Counted from the stretch's first letter, positions 27,808 to 36,780 are shown. The stretch is 64,000 nucleotides of DNA from an uncultured Bacteroidales bacterium (GCA_947176235.1 CAMWPM010000002.1:1-64000), one strand, 5' to 3'. The notes: generated by a model from the letters alone, not told the origin. Translations and numbers: made by a program.

Positions 27808-27843
27808 AGGGCGCAGTGTCACAAAATCGTGCCACTACGCCCT
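27808..27843 (-). terminator. Terminator of the arginine operon
   Basis: Arms AGGGCG-AGTG and CACT-CGCCCT pair with a single internal mismatch. Read on the - strand the hairpin is followed by TTTATCTTT. It lies just past the argC stop. Confidence 0.7.
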
Positions 27844-27870
27844 AATTTTCGAAAAATAGGATATCTATGA

Positions 27871-28842
27871 TCAGAATGCCGATGGTTTCAGATTAAGTCC
27901 GATACGCTCCTGCAGTCCGAATAGCAGATTCATATTATGGACTGCCGTGCCCGACGCTCCTTTCAGCAGATTGTCAATTACAGACGTTATGAGAAGCTTG
28001 TCTCCCACCTTATCAAGATGCAGAATACATTTGTTGGTGTTAACCACATCCTTCAGATCCGGAGCCTTATCTGTCACAAACGTGAAGTTGTGATCGTCAT
28101 AATAGTCCTCATACAGTTTTCTCACTTCCTCAAGCGATACAGGACAATCCACGTACACCATAGCAAAAATTCCGCGCGAGAAGCATCCTCTCACAGGCAG
28201 GAAATTGATTTCTGCCGAAAAGCTGTTTTGAAGCGTTTTCAGCGTCTGCTTTATCTCTGCAAGATGCTGATGTTTGAACGGCTTATAGACTGATATATTA
28301 TCATTTCTCCACGAATAGTGAGTGGTTGCGCCTGGTTTTACCCCCGCACCCGTACTTCCCGTGATAGCCGTGACATGAACATCGCTGTTGAGCAGCAGAT
28401 TCTTTGCCAGAGGAAGCAGTGCAAGCTGAATTGCCGTAGCGAAGCATCCGGGATTTGCCACTCGCGTCGCCCCTCGCACGATGCGTTTGCGGTTCAGCTC
28501 AGGCAGACCGTACACGAAATCATGTGTCCCGTCCTCTATCCTGTAGTCAGTCGACAGGTCGATGATCTTCACATCTGCGGGGACTTCATGCTTCTTCATG
28601 AATTCGCGGGTGGCGCCGTGCGGAGTGCAGAAAAACACCACATCCGTATCCGTCCAGTCCACTTTGTCGGTAAGCGTCAGATCCGTCTCTCCTATAAGTC
28701 CCTGATGCACGTCGCTCACGCGGTTCCCCGCATTGCTCGTGCTGTGGATCCATTTAAGCTCCACGTCAGGATGATTTACGAGAAGGCGAGTCAGTTCTCC
28801 CGCCGTATAGCCTGCGCCGCCGATTATGCCTGCCTTAATCAT
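27871..28842 (-). CDS. argC: N-acyl-gamma-glutamyl-phosphate reductase
   Basis: This 323-residue protein reduces N-acyl-glutamyl phosphate to the semialdehyde in arginine synthesis. It has the Rossmann start AGIIGGAGYTAGEL, the catalytic Cys133 in NPGCFATAI, and an STGAGVKPG block. In Bacteroides the pathway uses N-succinyl rather than N-acetyl intermediates (established for B. fragilis), so the real substrate here may be succinylated. It is the last gene of a GNAT-argG-argC operon, 15 bases after argG, and is followed by a terminator. Confidence 0.95.
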   Translation of the reverse strand: MIKAGIIGGAGYTAGELTRLLVNHPDVELKWIHSTSNAGNRVSDVHQGLIGETDLTLTDKVDWTDTDVVFFCTPHGATREFMKKHEVPADVKIIDLSTDYRIEDGTHDFVYGLPELNRKRIVRGATRVANPGCFATAIQLALLPLAKNLLLNSDVHVTAITGSTGAGVKPGATTHYSWRNDNISVYKPFKHQHLAEIKQTLKTLQNSFSAEINFLPVRGCFSRGIFAMVYVDCPVSLEEVRKLYEDYYDDHNFTFVTDKAPDLKDVVNTNKCILHLDKVGDKLLITSVIDNLLKGASGTAVHNMNLLFGLQERIGLNLKPSAF

Positions 28843-28857
28843 GATGTTCTTTTGTGA

Positions 28858-30060
28858 TTATTTCTTGTTGCGGTTTTGCACGTCGTGATAGATCTTCATC
28901 TGATTGCCCATGATCTTGGTGAAGCCTTTCACGTCATCTGCCGTCCACGCACGGCTTAATTCACCGTACTCGCCAAACGAAGTCTTCATCAGGTCATAGT
29001 CGCTCTCCACGCCCACGAGCACGTAGCTGTAGGGACGGAGCTTGATTATCACACGGCCTGTCACGTTTCGCTGTGACTCGTCAAGGTAAGCCTCTATGTC
29101 ACGCATCACCGGCTCAAGATATTCAGCCTCATGCAGGAACATTCCGTACCAGTTGCCGAGCTGTTCCTTCCAGTACTGCTGCCACTTTGTCAGTGTGTGC
29201 TTTTCCAGAAGCTTGTGAGCGGCGATAATCACAAGCGGAGCGCCGGCTTCGAAGCCCACACGCCCTTTGATTCCGATTATCGTATCGCCCACGTGCATGT
29301 CGCGACCGATAGCGAAGGTTCCAACAATCTCCTCAATTTTCTGGATTGCTTTCACCTTATCATCCATCCTGACGCCGTTGACAGCCACGATTTCGCCCTT
29401 TTCAAAGTCGATTGTAAGCTCCTCTGGTTCTGTCTTGGTAAGCTGTGTCGGATAAGCCTCTTCAGGCAGGGTAGTTGCGCTGTTAAGGGTTTCCTTTCCA
29501 CCTACGCTCGTACCCCACAATCCCTTGTTGATCGAGTATTCCAGCTTCTTGAAGTCTGCTTCAAAACCATGCTTCTTGAGATAATCAATCTCATATTCTC
29601 TGGTAAGATTCATGTCGCGGGTCGGAGTGATGATTTCGATTTCCGGGGCAAGAATCTGGAAAGTCAGGTCAAAACGCACCTGATCATTGCCTGCGCTGGT
29701 TGAACCGTGTGCCACGCAATGCGCACCGATCTTCTTTGCATACTCGATAATGGCGATAGCCTGGAACGTACGCTCCGAGCTTACGGAGATAGGATAAGTG
29801 CCCCCGCGCAGGATATTTCCGAAGATCATGTACTTGATGCTCTTGTCGTAGTACTCCTGGGTGATGTCGAGCGTAGCATGCTCTTTGGCGCCGAGCGCAA
29901 GAGCGCGCTCCTCTATCTTTTTGAGTTCCTCGGGTGAGAAGCCGCCTGTATTGGCGATCGCTGTGTATACTTCATATCCGCAGTCCTCAGTGAGGTATTT
30001 CACTGCAAACGATGTATCGAGTCCGCCGCTGAATGCGAGCACTACTTTTTTCTTTTCCAT
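28858..30060 (-). CDS. argG: Argininosuccinate synthase
   Basis: This 400-residue protein joins citrulline and aspartate using ATP. It has the PP-loop AFSGGLDTS (residues 9-17), HGSTSAGNDQVRF-type substrate motifs and RNVTGRV towards the C-terminus. Length is normal. The start overlaps the end of the upstream GNAT gene by 19 bases, so they are translated together. argH and the other arginine genes are not in the window. Confidence 0.96.
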   Translation of the reverse strand: MEKKKVVLAFSGGLDTSFAVKYLTEDCGYEVYTAIANTGGFSPEELKKIEERALALGAKEHATLDITQEYYDKSIKYMIFGNILRGGTYPISVSSERTFQAIAIIEYAKKIGAHCVAHGSTSAGNDQVRFDLTFQILAPEIEIITPTRDMNLTREYEIDYLKKHGFEADFKKLEYSINKGLWGTSVGGKETLNSATTLPEEAYPTQLTKTEPEELTIDFEKGEIVAVNGVRMDDKVKAIQKIEEIVGTFAIGRDMHVGDTIIGIKGRVGFEAGAPLVIIAAHKLLEKHTLTKWQQYWKEQLGNWYGMFLHEAEYLEPVMRDIEAYLDESQRNVTGRVIIKLRPYSYVLVGVESDYDLMKTSFGEYGELSRAWTADDVKGFTKIMGNQMKIYHDVQNRNKK

Positions 30061-30740
30061 GTCTCTAAGAATTTTTCAAGTTCATCTAAAAGTTGTTCTT
30101 TACGGGCTTCCTCATCAATGGGAGCGTCCGGTTTATTCTCCGCGGCAGTGCTGTCATTTTCTGCTTTCTCGCGCAGTTCTGGGTGATATTTCACTTCAGC
30201 TGGATCGTAAAGCAGACCCGTGCAAAGGCATTTGTGCCCGCCGTTACGCTGTAGGATGTCGTAGTTCACACAGCTTTCGCATCCGCGCCAGAATGCCGGA
30301 TCAGTCGTGAGCTGGTCAAAAGTTACCGGACGATAACCCAGTTCGAAGTTCATCTTCATCACTGCCGCACCCGTTGTCAGAGAGAATATCTTGGCTTGGG
30401 GAAACATTTCGCGCGACAGCTCAAATATTCGTCGCTTGATTCGGGTGGCAAGCCCCATCCCTCTGAATTTGTTGGCGACTATAAGACCTGAATTGGCAAC
30501 AAACTCCTTGTTGCTCCAGCTCTCGATGTAGCTGAAACCCGCAAACTCGCCCTTATCGCTCAGTGCGATGACGGCTTTGCGTTCGAGCATCTTCTGGCGC
30601 ACGTAGTCCGGCGAGCGCTTCGCTATGCCCGTGCCGCGCACCTTTGCTGCCCTGTTGATCGTGTCGAGTATCTCATCGACATACCCGACATGGGCTTCCG
30701 AGGCCACGACGACTTCAACGACCGGTGAATCTTCGTTCAT
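30042..30740 (-). CDS. GNAT acyltransferase, probable N-acylglutamate synthase
   Basis: This 232-residue protein has an N-terminal GNAT fold: AGFSYIESW, then VANKFRGMGLATRIKRR as the acyl-CoA loop. The C-terminal extension has four Cys and one His in a CESCVNYD...GGHKCLC arrangement that could bind a metal. It heads the argG-argC operon and overlaps argG by 19 bases, which strongly suggests the first step of arginine synthesis (acylation of glutamate). From memory, a related Bacteroides thetaiotaomicron gene was assigned by mutant fitness as N-succinylglutamate synthase; succinyl-CoA use fits the succinylated pathway of this phylum. The donor is not visible in the sequence. Confidence 0.75.
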   Translation of the reverse strand: MNEDSPVVEVVVASEAHVGYVDEILDTINRAAKVRGTGIAKRSPDYVRQKMLERKAVIALSDKGEFAGFSYIESWSNKEFVANSGLIVANKFRGMGLATRIKRRIFELSREMFPQAKIFSLTTGAAVMKMNFELGYRPVTFDQLTTDPAFWRGCESCVNYDILQRNGGHKCLCTGLLYDPAEVKYHPELREKAENDSTAAENKPDAPIDEEARKEQLLDELEKFLETWKRKK

Positions 30741-30762
30741 TATTTCTCAGATGTGAAGTGTG

Positions 30763-30790
30763 TAACTGTTGGTAATGATGTTGTTAGTTA
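30763..30790. promoter_or_regulatory. Repeated motif in the arginine-operon leader
   Basis: TAACT (30763-30767) and AGTTA (30786-30790) flank two similar TGTTG-type copies. The site lies 23-50 bases before the first ATG and vaguely resembles the inverted repeat at carA. It could be an operator, but the support is weak. Confidence 0.25.
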
Positions 30791-30897
30791 TTCTTTTTTG
30801 CTTTTTCGACTTGAATTGACAGTATGCCTTGTCCTGTTATATCAGCACTTCAATGGCAGTGTAAGCAATTCTCCTCGAATTTTATGAAAAATTTCCG

Positions 30898-30905
30898 CAA
30901 AGATA
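30898..30905 (-). promoter_or_regulatory. -7 box for the arginine operon
   Basis: On the - strand this reads TATCTTTG. Transcription would start near 30891, giving a leader of about 150 bases. No TTTG element is seen at the proper distance. Confidence 0.45.
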
Positions 30906-30928
30906 TATCTTTTTCTCGAAATCTGCCA

Positions 30929-32167
30929 TCATTTTCTCCAAATATCTCTCCAGATGATGTCAGTTGCCCCGATATTTTCTTTGATATACGCTCCTGCCAC
31001 GTCTCCCGCGCTCTTCAGTGCCTGGTCATCGTCAAGCAGTCGGTGCATCACGCTGTCAAATTCCTGCTCGTCCGATATGCTGAATGCGCCTCCTCTCTCC
31101 ACCAGATCCCGCGCCTCTTTAAACTTCTGATACTTCGGACCGAACACCACCGGCACGCCGTACACAGCCGCCTCGTTTATATTATGGATTCCTACGCCAA
31201 ATCCCCCGCCTACGTATGCGATGTCACCGTAACGGTAGATGCTCGCAAGCTTCCCGTAGCAGTCCACTATCACGCAGTCAGTCTCTTCGGCATTATCCAT
31301 TGTGAGCTCCGACAGACGCGTACATTTCCGTCCGGTTTTCTTCATTATTTCCTCCACATGATTTCCTTCCAGCACATGCGGGGCTATCACCATCTTCACG
31401 TCCTTTCTCTCGTCAAGAAGTTTCAGTAACAGTGCCTCGTCAGGCTGCCACGTACTGCCTGCCACGATGAATTTTCCGGCACAGCTTCTCTTCACAGCCT
31501 CAATCTCAGGCATGTCCACGGTCTGAGCCATGATCTGGGTCACGCGATCAAAGCGTGTATCGCCCGCCACGGTCACATTCTCAACTCCTATCCCATCCAG
31601 AAGTTTGCGCGACGGCTCGTCCTGCACATAAAGATGATCGAAGCAGTCAAGCATTTTACGGAATTCTCCTCCCCAGGGCTTAAAAAAAGCCTGTCCTTCG
31701 CGGAATATTCCTGAGATGAGATAAGTCGGGATATTTCTTTTTTTCAACTCGTTGAGATAGTTCCCCCAAAATTCATATTTAACGAATACGGCAATCGACG
31801 GATTGATGGCGTCAATCATCCGCTTCGCATTTTTCGGCGTGTCAAACGGCAGATAGACCACGGCATCAGCCTTATCATAGTTCTTCCTCACCTCATAACC
31901 CGAAGGTGAGAAAAACGTCACCACAATCTTATACTCCGGATGTTCCTCTCGAAGACGCTCTATCAGCGGGCGACCCTGCTCAAACTCTCCAAGAGATGCA
32001 GCATGAACCCACATCACCTTCTTGTCGTCGGCATCGATTGCTTCACGCACCTTTGCTTCCGATTCCTTGTGCCCGGATGTCATCTTCCTCACCTTCTCGC
32101 TCTTCAGCGAGGCAACACGGGCAGCGCCAGCGTAGAGTGAGATAGCTAAGTTGTAGAGTGGTGTCAT
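30929..32167 (-). CDS. kdtA: 3-deoxy-D-manno-octulosonic acid (Kdo) transferase
   Basis: This 412-residue enzyme adds Kdo to lipid A at the inner face of the cytoplasmic membrane. The N-terminal membrane-associated helix is followed by WVHAASLGEFEQGRPL and VVTFFSPSGYEVRK, hallmark motifs of the family. Further on are FVKYEFWGN and the C-terminal donor-binding part VGGGFGVGIHNINEAAVYG. Length is normal. It follows an outer-membrane protein gene by 43 bases, and with gltX forms a three-gene - strand group. Confidence 0.94.
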   Translation of the reverse strand: MTPLYNLAISLYAGAARVASLKSEKVRKMTSGHKESEAKVREAIDADDKKVMWVHAASLGEFEQGRPLIERLREEHPEYKIVVTFFSPSGYEVRKNYDKADAVVYLPFDTPKNAKRMIDAINPSIAVFVKYEFWGNYLNELKKRNIPTYLISGIFREGQAFFKPWGGEFRKMLDCFDHLYVQDEPSRKLLDGIGVENVTVAGDTRFDRVTQIMAQTVDMPEIEAVKRSCAGKFIVAGSTWQPDEALLLKLLDERKDVKMVIAPHVLEGNHVEEIMKKTGRKCTRLSELTMDNAEETDCVIVDCYGKLASIYRYGDIAYVGGGFGVGIHNINEAAVYGVPVVFGPKYQKFKEARDLVERGGAFSISDEQEFDSVMHRLLDDDQALKSAGDVAGAYIKENIGATDIIWRDIWRK

Positions 32168-32210
32168 TTTATTTTGATCGTAGCCTTACCGGCAATTTTT
32201 TATGTAAATA

Positions 32211-33290
32211 TTAGAGGTAGTACGACGGTAATTTCCCCCGTTTTTCACTCTTCTTCTTGAATATGTCCTGGTCGAGATATACTCTCACCACCAGTCGCTG
32301 ATAAAATGTGAAATTATCTTTTGCCACATTGAAATCAAGCGCTCCCTGAAGATTCACGAATTCATTTCGGAGAAAAGTGAAGAACACCGTAGCCCTTTCA
32401 TAGTATTTCGATGCATAGAATGGCTCTCCCTGATCGAGGAGCGCCCCATGTTCCGAATAATAGGGAAATAGTCTGCCTCCATAGTAGAAAGTATTCTTAA
32501 GTCCGATCCAGCGCCATGCCAGATTTGCCTCCAGCCACGCTCCCGCAGGAGTGCGCCAGCGGTCATCCGCACGGTTACGGGTCAGCGACGACAGCACGCC
32601 CACCTTCACCACCAGTGAGTCAAGTCCTGTATCACGGCTCAGATTCACTCCGATTGTGGGATTCACTATGAAATTATCCACTATGTGCTGATCCTCCGGC
32701 GAGCCCTCGCTTAGAGCGAAATGATTCATCATCGCCACTCCGCCCACAAGCAGACGCATCGAGCTTTCCGGCCACCATTCGCCCTGTGCGATGATGTTGA
32801 AAGCTTCCCTTCGTGATTTCGATTGTAGTCCGCGCCAATCGAGCACACCTTCGAAGAAACCATGTTCTCCTTCCGTGGTCAGCATTGCGCCGCTTATGTT
32901 ACGCTGCGAATAATAAGTGGAATCATTCCAGATGTAGTTAGGTAATCTACGCTTCAGTTGCGTGCGCGGAAACATTCCGAAAGCGAATTTCACTTTCCGC
33001 GTGTCATAGCGGTAATAGACAGTTGGAGCTACCTTATGTCCCGCCCAGTCACTGTCAAACGGCTGTGTCCACACCACTCCTGCGGCGATACTGTGCGTCC
33101 CGTCCATGATCGACAGCCCGATTTCCGGAGCAAGCTGCGTCTGTAGGAACGTTTTTGTATCCGTATAGCGGCTGTCGCCCTCTCTGTTGTCAAAGAGAGC
33201 GTTCATGTCCACGCTCCATGTTACTTGCTGGCAGAGTGCCGTTGCAGCTGATGCGACGATCGCGAGTAGTGCAAGACCGATACGTTTCAC
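32211..33290 (-). CDS. Outer-membrane beta-barrel protein, unrecognised
   Basis: This 359-residue protein has a signal peptide (KRIGLALLAIVASAATALC/Q). The body is typical barrel sequence with alternating aromatic strands (HKVAPTVYYRYDTRKVKFAFGMFPR, WLEANLAWRWIGLKNTFYYGGRLF). The strand NFTFYQRLVVRVYLDQDIF lies near the end. I cannot name the family. It lies 23 bases after gltX and 43 bases before kdtA; with kdtA this suggests an envelope role, but the grouping may be incidental. Confidence 0.7.
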   Translation of the reverse strand: MKRIGLALLAIVASAATALCQQVTWSVDMNALFDNREGDSRYTDTKTFLQTQLAPEIGLSIMDGTHSIAAGVVWTQPFDSDWAGHKVAPTVYYRYDTRKVKFAFGMFPRTQLKRRLPNYIWNDSTYYSQRNISGAMLTTEGEHGFFEGVLDWRGLQSKSRREAFNIIAQGEWWPESSMRLLVGGVAMMNHFALSEGSPEDQHIVDNFIVNPTIGVNLSRDTGLDSLVVKVGVLSSLTRNRADDRWRTPAGAWLEANLAWRWIGLKNTFYYGGRLFPYYSEHGALLDQGEPFYASKYYERATVFFTFLRNEFVNLQGALDFNVAKDNFTFYQRLVVRVYLDQDIFKKKSEKRGKLPSYYL

Positions 33291-33313
33291 GTGATGCTGG
33301 TAGTAGGAGGTGA

Positions 33314-34846
33314 TTACTCGGCGGGCTTTATTCTCTCGATTCCGAGTTCAATGCGGCGGATTGTCTCGTCCTTGCCCATGAGCTCAGTGATGTCAAACAT
33401 GTGCGGACCCTTGCACTCGCCCACCACCGTCAGGCGGAAAGCGTTCATCACGTTACCTGTGTGATAGCCATTTTCGGCGATCCAGCCCAGAATTTCCTGC
33501 TCAAGAACATTTGAGGTCATGTCAGGAGCCTTTTTGAGTTCTTCCACGAGTTCACCCATGATTCTCGGCATATCGGCATTCCAGCGCTTTTTCACGTCCT
33601 TGGCTGCATATTCAGTTGGCTCTACGAAGAAGAATTTCGCCTGATCCCAAAGGTCTTTCACGAAGTTTATGCGTCCTTTCACCATGCCTACTGCCCTGGC
33701 GATATAGTCCATACCGTAATCATCCGGATTGACTCCGTTGGCTTTAAGTATAGGCACAAACATTTCTGCGAGCTTTTCGTCGCTCACCTCCTGCAGATAC
33801 TTATGGTTGAACCACTTTCCCTTCTCAAAATCAAACCGTGCTCCTGATCGCGAGCAATGCTCGAGTGTGAATTTTTTGATAAGTTCCTCCATATTCATGA
33901 TCTCGGAGTCATCGCCGGGATTCCAGCCCAAAAGGGCGAGGAAATTCACCACGGCTTCCGGAAGATAACCGGTTTCGCGGTAACCGGATGAAATTTCTCC
34001 GCTCTTAGGATCATGCCATTCAAGCGGGAATACCGGGAAGCCCAGCCGGTCGCCGTCGCGCTTGCTCAGCTTTCCCTTTCCGTCGGGTTTGAGCAGAAGC
34101 GGAAGATGCACGAAGTCCGGACGTGTATCGCCCCACCCGAATGCCTCATAGAGCAGAACGTGCAGGGGAGCCGACGGGAGCCACTCCTCGCCGCGAATCA
34201 CGTGCGACACCTCCATCAGATGGTCGTCAACAATGTTGGCGAGATGATATGTAGGCAGATCATCGGCACTTTTGTAGAGCACCTTATCGTCAAGCACGCT
34301 TGAATTGATCGTCACGTTGCCGCGCAGGAGGTCGTTCACCACCACGTCGCGCCCCGGCTCGATCTTGAAGCGCACCACGTACTGCGCGCCCTCGTCAAGT
34401 AGTCGTTTCACCTCATCTGCCGGAAGCGAAAGGGAGTTGCGCATCGACATTCTCGTCGATGCATCATACTGGAAGTTCGGGCGCGTAGCTCGTGCCTCTT
34501 CAAGTTCTGCGGGAGTGTCAAACGCCATATACGCCTTCCCGTTGTCAAGTAGCATCTTCACATGCTCGCGGTAGATGTCACGACGTTCGCTCTGCTTGTA
34601 GGGCCCGTATTTGCCGCCTTCCCTCACACCCTCGTCAATCTTGATTCCGAGCCATTTCAGCGACTCGTTTATGTAGTCCTCCGCACCGGGCACGAATCGC
34701 TGGGAATCCGTGTCCTCGATGCGCAGGATCATATCGCCGCCGTGCTGACGGGCAAAAAGATAGTTATAGAGTGCCGTGCGCACGCCTCCGATATGAAGGG
34801 GACCCGTGGGCGACGGAGCGAATCTCACGCGTACTTTTCTTTCCAT
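33314..34846 (-). CDS. gltX: Glutamyl-tRNA synthetase
   Basis: This 510-residue class I synthetase has [18 protein letters not shown] with the HIGH motif in its HIGG form (residues 18-21) and the KMSKS loop as [10 protein letters not shown]-terminal anticodon-binding domain follows. Length is normal. It charges tRNA-Glu in the cytoplasm. Whether it also charges tRNA-Gln depends on genes outside the window. It is first in a group with an outer-membrane protein and kdtA. Confidence 0.97.
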   Translation of the reverse strand: MERKVRVRFAPSPTGPLHIGGVRTALYNYLFARQHGGDMILRIEDTDSQRFVPGAEDYINESLKWLGIKIDEGVREGGKYGPYKQSERRDIYREHVKMLLDNGKAYMAFDTPAELEEARATRPNFQYDASTRMSMRNSLSLPADEVKRLLDEGAQYVVRFKIEPGRDVVVNDLLRGNVTINSSVLDDKVLYKSADDLPTYHLANIVDDHLMEVSHVIRGEEWLPSAPLHVLLYEAFGWGDTRPDFVHLPLLLKPDGKGKLSKRDGDRLGFPVFPLEWHDPKSGEISSGYRETGYLPEAVVNFLALLGWNPGDDSEIMNMEELIKKFTLEHCSRSGARFDFEKGKWFNHKYLQEVSDEKLAEMFVPILKANGVNPDDYGMDYIARAVGMVKGRINFVKDLWDQAKFFFVEPTEYAAKDVKKRWNADMPRIMGELVEELKKAPDMTSNVLEQEILGWIAENGYHTGNVMNAFRLTVVGECKGPHMFDITELMGKDETIRRIELGIERIKPAE

Positions 34847-34897
34847 AATTATGTCAATCTGTTTATTGTTATTTTTCGGAAGTTTGCATTAATCCTG

Positions 34898-34905
34898 CAA
34901 AGATA
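34898..34905 (-). promoter_or_regulatory. -7 box for gltX
   Basis: On the - strand this reads TATCTTTG, about 52 bases before the gltX ATG. No matching -33 element. The region lies between divergent gltX and the ClC gene. Confidence 0.5.
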
Positions 34906-35074
34906 CAATTTTTTGTCTACACCTCCCCCTTTTCCTTCCACTTTTTCCCGCTTCATCACCAAGTATTTCCAGTTTCATTTCCAGTTTCATTTATTATGGT
35001 GTTTTGTGCTAAACCATCCGACACCCCGTAGCGTTGTTTATTCGAGAGTCTCACTTAATTATTCCTCGGATAAT

Positions 35075-36352
35075 ATGAATCTGAAACCGCGCATATATTT
35101 TATTGCCGCACTCGTCGGCGTTCTCGCCGGACTATTCTGTTTCGGGCTGAAGACCGGAATTAGATGGGTGGCACAGCTCGCCACCTATGGCATCGACTGG
35201 TCAGCATCCGACTGGCGGTTGATCTTTCTTCCTGTTGTCGGCGTCATTCTTGCTGATCTCTACGCCACCCATATTGCCCGTCGTCAGCTTGCCCATGGCA
35301 CACATATCGTGGAGTCACATCTCGACAGTGGCAACTACGTTCTCCCCGCAGGAACGACCTATCAGCCTCTCGTCGGCACGGTTATTACTCTCGGATTAGG
35401 CGGATCGGCAGGAGCCGAGGGTCCTATAGCTCTTGCCGGTGCCGCTATCGGCAGCAATGTCGGGCGAAGATTTGGCTTTGATTCTTCACTGATGCGCCTT
35501 TTCGTTGCATGTGGTGCCGGTGCCGGTATTGCCGCAGTGTTCAAGGCTCCGATTGGAGGATTTCTCTTCACTCTCGAGGTTCTCGGAATGCAGTTTGCCA
35601 CGGCAGCCGTAATGGCGGTATTTGTCGCCACACTCATGGCTGCGCTTACCATGGAGATGCTCACCGGTTTTTCTTTCTCATTCTCCTACCCCGACATAAT
35701 CTTTCCCGAGTGGTCGTTCCTGCCTTGGGTTCTTTTGCTCGGTATTGTGGTCGGTGTCTACACCCTCTTCTACCGCAAGTCGATCCATTGGATTATCTCT
35801 CTTCTCTCCCGCTTTTCCTCACATTGGGTACGCAACATCGTATCCGGACTTATAATCGGCATCCCGCTATTCATTTTTCCCTGTATCTACGGCGAAGGTT
35901 ACCCGGCGATGAATGGGGTACTCGAATCTGACTTCACGGCTGTAACAAAGGGATCTCCCCTTGCCTCTCTCATATCCTCTCCATGGATACTCCTTGCATT
36001 CGTCGGCGGTATTGCACTGCTGAAAGGCATTGTGACCTCATCAACCAACAATGGAGGCGGCGTGGCTGGCATTTTCGCACCCACTCTCTTCGCAGGTTGT
36101 TTCGTCGGACTTTCATTCGCGTTACTCATCAAGCTTCTTTTCCCGGTTTCTCTCCCTGTGGCTCCATTCGCATTCATGGGAATGGCTGGGGTGATGTCTG
36201 CCCACATCAAGGCACCTTTCATGGCTATGTTCCTAACATCGGAAATGTGTGGCGATTTCCGTCTTTTCCTCCCGTCTGCCGTCGTGAGCCTGGTAGCCTA
36301 CGGCTTCGTATGGTACGTCAACCATCGCCGTCCCGCGCTCAACCACTGCTGA
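35075..36352 (+). CDS. ClC-family chloride channel or transporter
   Basis: The protein has 425 residues from the ATG at 35075, chosen because a membrane helix begins directly (NLKPRIYFIAALVGVLAGLFCFG). The frame runs further upstream but over the gltX promoter and gene. The core signatures are present: GGSAGAEGPIALAG (the GREGP motif with its gating Glu), APIGGFLFTLEVLGMQF, and NGGGVAGIFAPTLFAG (GxFxP). About ten membrane segments are visible and there is no CBS domain. By eye, the position of the internal proton-path Glu (E203 of the E. coli protein) is Val, while the preceding Glu is kept. Whether it is an antiporter or a channel is therefore uncertain. Confidence 0.88.
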   Translation: MNLKPRIYFIAALVGVLAGLFCFGLKTGIRWVAQLATYGIDWSASDWRLIFLPVVGVILADLYATHIARRQLAHGTHIVESHLDSGNYVLPAGTTYQPLVGTVITLGLGGSAGAEGPIALAGAAIGSNVGRRFGFDSSLMRLFVACGAGAGIAAVFKAPIGGFLFTLEVLGMQFATAAVMAVFVATLMAALTMEMLTGFSFSFSYPDIIFPEWSFLPWVLLLGIVVGVYTLFYRKSIHWIISLLSRFSSHWVRNIVSGLIIGIPLFIFPCIYGEGYPAMNGVLESDFTAVTKGSPLASLISSPWILLAFVGGIALLKGIVTSSTNNGGGVAGIFAPTLFAGCFVGLSFALLIKLLFPVSLPVAPFAFMGMAGVMSAHIKAPFMAMFLTSEMCGDFRLFLPSAVVSLVAYGFVWYVNHRRPALNHC

Positions 36353-36420
36353 TTTCCTTCTTATTGATTTGTCAGAAGTGTACTTATTACACTTTTTAAC
36401 AAAAAAGTTGTGTTCTTTAC

Positions 36421-36451
36421 TTGCACAACCCAAATATTACTTCTACCTTTG
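36421..36451 (+). promoter_or_regulatory. Promoter of a candidate small RNA
   Basis: TTG (36421-36423) and TACCTTTG (36444-36451) are separated by exactly 20 bases. No gene start follows before the terminator at 36608-36650. Confidence 0.6.
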
Positions 36452-36457
36452 CACCCG

Positions 36458-36650
36458 ATAAGAAATTTCATGCATTCACCATAATGTCGTTATGATTGTG
36501 GCTGTGAAGTTCCGATCCTCGGCATGAATGTATTTTGGAATGTAAGTATGATATAATCTCATCGTTTGATTTAACTTTTAATCACAAATCATGCCTCATG
36601 GCATTAGTCCGTCAATCCTCTGCTGAAGAGCGCTGACGGATTTTTATTTT
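36458..36650 (+). ncRNA. Candidate small non-coding RNA, about 190 bases
   Basis: A good promoter and an intrinsic terminator bracket about 190 bases with no plausible reading frame. The terminator pairs TCCGTCA (36608-36614) with TGACGGA (36634-36640), contains an inner CTCT/AGAG stem, and is followed by TTTTTATTTT. Inside, ATGATTGTG (36492-36500) can pair with 36583-36592, closing a region of about 80 bases that includes a CCGA/TCGG hairpin. This length and a closing stem around an AT-rich middle fit a 6S-like RNA, but I cannot confirm the family. It could equally be an unrelated small RNA. Confidence 0.45.
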
Positions 36651-36693
36651 CACCCCACTAAATAAGTCTCTCCACTCCCAAAACTCCACTCCC

Positions 36694-36780
36694 AACACCT
36701 AACTCCTAACTCCTAACTCCCAACTTCCAACTCTTAACTCCTAACTCCTAACTCCTAACTCCTAACTCCCAACTCCCAAC
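36694..36780. repeat. Heptanucleotide tandem array 1
   Basis: Twelve consecutive 7-base units in perfect register (36694-36777): mainly AACTCCT with AACTCCC and single variants AACACCT, AACTTCC, AACTCTT, then AAC. A degenerate fore-part starts near 36672. The last bases encode the C-terminus of the - strand gene ending at 36762. Confidence 0.95.

Noticed and set aside
36672-36780. Possible CRISPR array (regular repeats)
   Set aside because: The units are 7 bases and directly adjacent with no spacers, and no cas genes are near.
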